Of a DNA stretch of 64,000 bases, positions 61,051 through 64,000 are shown in pieces. Every line of letters begins with the position of its first letter. Position 1 is the first letter of the stretch. The stretch is from NCBI RefSeq assembly GCF_014197855.1, contig NZ_JACIGJ010000001.1, forward strand, positions 248,001 to 312,000, given 5' to 3'. This DNA comes from Roseospira marina (GTDB lineage Bacteria > Pseudomonadota > Alphaproteobacteria > Rhodospirillales > Rhodospirillaceae). The translations under genes and the position numbers were made by a program. Below the pieces are notes generated by a model. The model worked only from the letters and a program-made list of their open reading frames with translations, ran no database searches and was not told the DNA's origin.

Positions 61051-62628
61051 ATGAAACTCTCGTTCGCCAAGCCTGATATTCCCGCCAAGGGCGCCCTGGT
61101 CGTCGGCGTGTTCGACGGCAAGACGCTGGGGGCCACTGCCACCACGCTCGACGATCTGACCGGTGGCCAGCTCAGCCGCGCCCTGGCGAGCGCCCGGTTC
61201 AGCGGTGAGAGCGGCAAGACGTTGGTGGTTCCCGCGCCTCACGGTGTGACCCTGGACCGGATCGTTCTGGTCGGGCTTGGGGCGCCGGACGCCGTAACGG
61301 CCACCACCCTGGAAACCATGGGCGGGGTCGCCGTCTCGACCCTGGGGGGACTGGGCGACGAGACGGCCGCGCTGGCCGTGGATCTGCCAGAGGGGGCGAG
61401 CCTGACGGCGGCGGAGGCGGCCAGCCACGCGGCCTTCGGCGCGCATCTCAGTGCGTTCCGCTTCGACAAGTACCGCACCAAGGAAACGGCGGACGAGAAG
61501 CCCGCCCTGACCGCGCTGACCCTCCTGTGCGACGACCCGGCCGGTGCAGAGACGGCCTTTGAGCCCGCCAAGGCCTTGGCGGAGGGCGTGCTGCTGACCC
61601 GCCGGCTGGTCAGCGAGCCGGCCAACGTGATCTACCCGGAAACGTTCTGCGACACGGTGGCGGACCTTGCCGATCTCGGTATTGCCGTCGAAGTGCTCGA
61701 CGAGGCCAAGATGCGCAAGCTGGGCATGGGCGCGCTGCTCGGTGTGGCCCAGGGCTCTGCGCGCCCGCCGCGGCTTCTGGTGATGGAATACCGGGGCGCG
61801 AAGGACAAGAAGGCGCCGCCGGTCGCGTTCGTCGGCAAGGGTGTCACCTTCGATTCCGGCGGCATCAGCATCAAGCCGGCCGCCGGCATGGAAGACATGA
61901 AGTGGGACATGGGCGGGGCCGGCGTGGTCGCCGGTCTCATGAAGGCCCTGGCGGGCCGCAAGGCGCGCGCCAACGTGGTCGGTATCTGCGGTCTGGTGGA
62001 GAACATGCCGTCCGGTACCGCGCAGCGCCCAGGCGACGTGGTGCACACCATGTCGGGTCAGACGGTCGAGGTTATCAATACCGACGCCGAGGGCCGGCTC
62101 GTGCTCGCCGATGCGCTCTGGTACTGCCAGGACCGGTTCAAGCCGACCCATATCGTCGATCTTGCCACCCTGACCGGCGCCATCATCATCAGCTTGGGCA
62201 GTGAGCACGCCGGCCTGTTCTCCAATGACGATGCCCTGGCCGGGGCCATCACCGCGGCCGGTGTGTCGGTCGGGGAGAAGTGCTGGCGCCTGCCGCTGGC
62301 CGATGCCTACGACAAGATCATCAAGTCGGATATCGCCGACATGAAGAACACGGGCAACCGCGAGGCCGGGTCGATCACCGCCGCGCAGTTCCTGCAGCGG
62401 TTCATCAAAGACACCCCCTGGGCGCACATCGATATCGCCGGGGTCACGTGGTCGAAGAAGGATGCGCCGACGGTGCCGAAGGGTGGCACCGCCTTCGGTG
62501 TGCGCCTGCTGGACCGCTTCGTGCGCGATGTGATTGAAAGCGGCGTCCAGGACAACACCGACGACAAGTCAGGCAAGGGCAAGGACAAGGAAAAGTCCGC
62601 GAAGGGCAAGGGCAGTAAGAAGAAGTAG
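61051..62628 (+). CDS. pepA: Leucyl aminopeptidase with Lys-rich tail
   Basis: The 525-residue M17 aminopeptidase removes N-terminal residues from peptides as a cytoplasmic hexamer with two metal ions; it can also bind DNA at Xer sites. The metal and catalytic region is present: VGKGVTFDSGGISIKPAAGMEDMKWDMGGAGVV and the signature NTDAEGRLVLADAL. AAGGA seven bases upstream fixes the start. The last 25 residues are almost only Lys, Gly, Asp and Ser (KGKDKEKSAKGKGSKKK), outside the conserved fold, and could be a nucleic acid-binding tail. Confidence 0.96.
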   Translation: MKLSFAKPDIPAKGALVVGVFDGKTLGATATTLDDLTGGQLSRALASARFSGESGKTLVVPAPHGVTLDRIVLVGLGAPDAVTATTLETMGGVAVSTLGGLGDETAALAVDLPEGASLTAAEAASHAAFGAHLSAFRFDKYRTKETADEKPALTALTLLCDDPAGAETAFEPAKALAEGVLLTRRLVSEPANVIYPETFCDTVADLADLGIAVEVLDEAKMRKLGMGALLGVAQGSARPPRLLVMEYRGAKDKKAPPVAFVGKGVTFDSGGISIKPAAGMEDMKWDMGGAGVVAGLMKALAGRKARANVVGICGLVENMPSGTAQRPGDVVHTMSGQTVEVINTDAEGRLVLADALWYCQDRFKPTHIVDLATLTGAIIISLGSEHAGLFSNDDALAGAITAAGVSVGEKCWRLPLADAYDKIIKSDIADMKNTGNREAGSITAAQFLQRFIKDTPWAHIDIAGVTWSKKDAPTVPKGGTAFGVRLLDRFVRDVIESGVQDNTDDKSGKGKDKEKSAKGKGSKKK

Positions 62629-62690
62629 ACAGCGATGGCCGCCGCGCCGGGGCGCGTCCTCGGCGCGGCGCGAGCGGGAGCAGGCAGCCC

Positions 62691-64000
62691 ATGCAGGGCG
62701 TGGAACTTGATCGGGCGTGGAACCTGTCTCCGCAGGCCGTTGTTCTGCTGGATCAGAACGGGATCATCGTGTGCGGCAACACCGCCGCCGCCGAACGGCT
62801 GGGTGTGGGGGATGCCTATCGGCTGGTTGGCGTGGACTATTTCGCGCGGCTTCCGCCCGCCCTCGCGGCCGAGCGGCGGGCGCGCATGGTGGCCGTGCTC
62901 AATCCTGCCACCAGCGAGGCGATGCCCCGCGCGGTGATCGAAACCGCGCCCGTTAGCGCCGACGGCACATGCGGGTTGGTGCGCTGCACGATGGTGCCGA
63001 TTGGCTTGCCTGCGGAACCGCCGGTGGCGTTGGACGCCGTACTGGCCGTGTTCGAGGATGCGGGTGTAGCGGCGCAGGGGACTGTGGGGGAGCGCCGCAG
63101 CGAAAGCCGTTTTCGCAATGCCTTCGATCAGGCGCCGTACGGGATGGCGCTGCTGGATATGAGCGGGCGGTGGCGCCGGGTGAACCGGGCGTTGACGCTC
63201 ATGCTCGGCCGCTCGGCGGACGACCTGATGGGGCATTCGCCGCTGTCGGTGACTCACTCCGACGACTGGCCGGCCATGACGGCGTGGCTCGACCGGGCCG
63301 TGGCCGGTGACACGGTGCCGTATGATGGCGAGCAGCGATTCCTGAAGCCGGACGGAACCGTTCTATGGGCGCGCATGACCGCGGCTCTGACCCGAGGTCC
63401 GGATGGGGCGCCGCTGGAAATCGTGGCGCAGGTGGCCGATGTTACACGGCGCCACGCGGCGGAGCACGCCCTGAGGGCTAGCGAGAGCCGCTTCCGGGAG
63501 ACCTTTGCCGCGGCGCCGCATGGCATCGCGATGGTCTCGCTGGACGGGAACTTTCTGGAGGTCAACGGTGCCCTTTGCACCATTCTGGGGCGGGACGAGC
63601 GGGCGATGCTCAGTCTCGACATGGCGGCGGTGTCGCACCCGGAGGATCACAACGTCGAACTGGAGGCCGCCCGCCGCCTGCTGGCGGGGGACGTCCGGGT
63701 GTTCACGGCCGAGAAGCGCTACCTTCGGCCGGAAGGGCAGGTGGTCCGGGCCCGGGTCAGTCTGGCATTGGCGCGCGACGGCGAAGGGCGCCCGCATCAC
63801 TTCATCGCGCATGTTCAGGACGTCACGCGACAGGTCGAGGCGGAGGAGCGCCTGCATGACGCGATTGCCGCCGCCGAGCAGGCGCTGTTGGCCAAAACGC
63901 GGTTCCTGGCGGCTGCGAGCCACGACCTGCGTCAGCCCTTGCAGGCCCTGAACCTGTTCGTGTCCGTGCTGTCCGGGCGGGAGACCGATCCGTTCAAGTG
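62691..64000 (+). CDS. Multi-PAS sensor histidine kinase, 3'-truncated
   Basis: The frame stays open to the window end, giving 436 residues without a stop. A first PAS-like region (about 5-110) is followed by two clear PAS/PAC units, at about 140-260 (ESRFRNAFDQAPYGMALLDMSGRWRRVN) and 265-385 (ESRFRETFAAAPHGIAMVSLDGNFLEVN). The H-box FLAAASHDLRQPLQALNLFVSVL (His about 411) marks a histidine kinase, of the type often carrying a C-terminal receiver. No transmembrane segment is seen, so it is probably cytoplasmic. The ATG has GGGAG ten bases upstream. The ATPase domain lies beyond the window. The signal is unknown. Confidence 0.9.
   Translation, partial: MQGVELDRAWNLSPQAVVLLDQNGIIVCGNTAAAERLGVGDAYRLVGVDYFARLPPALAAERRARMVAVLNPATSEAMPRAVIETAPVSADGTCGLVRCTMVPIGLPAEPPVALDAVLAVFEDAGVAAQGTVGERRSESRFRNAFDQAPYGMALLDMSGRWRRVNRALTLMLGRSADDLMGHSPLSVTHSDDWPAMTAWLDRAVAGDTVPYDGEQRFLKPDGTVLWARMTAALTRGPDGAPLEIVAQVADVTRRHAAEHALRASESRFRETFAAAPHGIAMVSLDGNFLEVNGALCTILGRDERAMLSLDMAAVSHPEDHNVELEAARRLLAGDVRVFTAEKRYLRPEGQVVRARVSLALARDGEGRPHHFIAHVQDVTRQVEAEERLHDAIAAAEQALLAKTRFLAAASHDLRQPLQALNLFVSVLSGRETDPFK

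Noticed and set aside
1-64000. CRISPR arrays, prophage, toxin-antitoxin or restriction systems
   Set aside because: No evenly spaced repeats, phage structural genes or defence genes are recognisable anywhere in the window.

Overview
The window is about 64 kb of high-GC DNA from an alphaproteobacterium, most plausibly a member of the Rhodospirillales (inference). The support is alphaproteobacterial gene orders and family types: rpsF-rpsR-DUF2232-rplI, a GapR/DUF2312 gene, an NDUFA12-family complex I gene, an NDUFAF7/MidA methyltransferase, a COQ8-type ABC1 kinase and a PraR-like HTH regulator. No rRNA, tRNA, CRISPR array or intact transposase was seen. Most of the window is ordinary chromosomal housekeeping DNA. 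The first and last genes run off the ends.

Layout. 1-6.2 kb (+): one-carbon/methylamine catabolism, with the end of sarcosine oxidase alpha, gamma, a dimethylglycine/sarcosine dehydrogenase-like flavoprotein and an EamA exporter. 6.2-12.1 kb (-): a small secreted peptide, Dps, a D,D-carboxypeptidase with SPOR domain, XerD, and the rplI-DUF2232-rpsR-rpsF ribosomal cluster, whose promoter region diverges from fabD. 12.6-17.5 kb (+): fabD-fabG-acpP-fabF-mltG. 17.5-26.7 kb: a glycosyltransferase, a DksA-type protein, glutathione-dependent formaldehyde dehydrogenase (a sink for formaldehyde from the demethylating flavoproteins), NDUFA12, two tandem MlaD-like genes, a YbbAP-like ABC exporter, a TesA-like esterase and ThpR. 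26.7-36.6 kb: COQ8-like kinase, coaBC-dut, recX, an ABC-2 permease, lgt-midA-pgeF-lipoprotein, and prs. 36.7-44.5 kb: an alpha/beta hydrolase with a coupled upstream mini-ORF, GapR-like protein, a NavMs/NaChBac-type sodium channel, an HTH regulator, an IS-end-like noncoding patch, an unknown protein, proC-ybjN, and gamma-glutamyltransferase. 44.6-49 kb: a 775-residue S-layer/RTX-like secreted protein with a long AT-rich leader, divergent from a glutamine-synthetase-family ligase. 49-53 kb: UbiD-type decarboxylase, TldD/PmbA protein, threonine aldolase. 53-60 kb: glycogen genes (glgC on -, glgA-glgP on +) and an EamA transporter. 60-64 kb: an unknown small protein with a structured leader, pepA, and a truncated multi-PAS histidine kinase.

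Nothing here is a clearly new multi-gene system. The observations most worth checking are small regulatory ones: perfect palindromes in divergent promoter regions (12339-12359, 28092-28106, 42616-42635), a terminator-like hairpin between recX and the start of an orphan ABC-2 permease, a hairpin-rich leader before the unknown protein at 60435, and the S-layer-like gene. Start codons were chosen by Shine-Dalgarno fit and family alignment from memory. No database search was possible, so family assignments rest on motif recognition.
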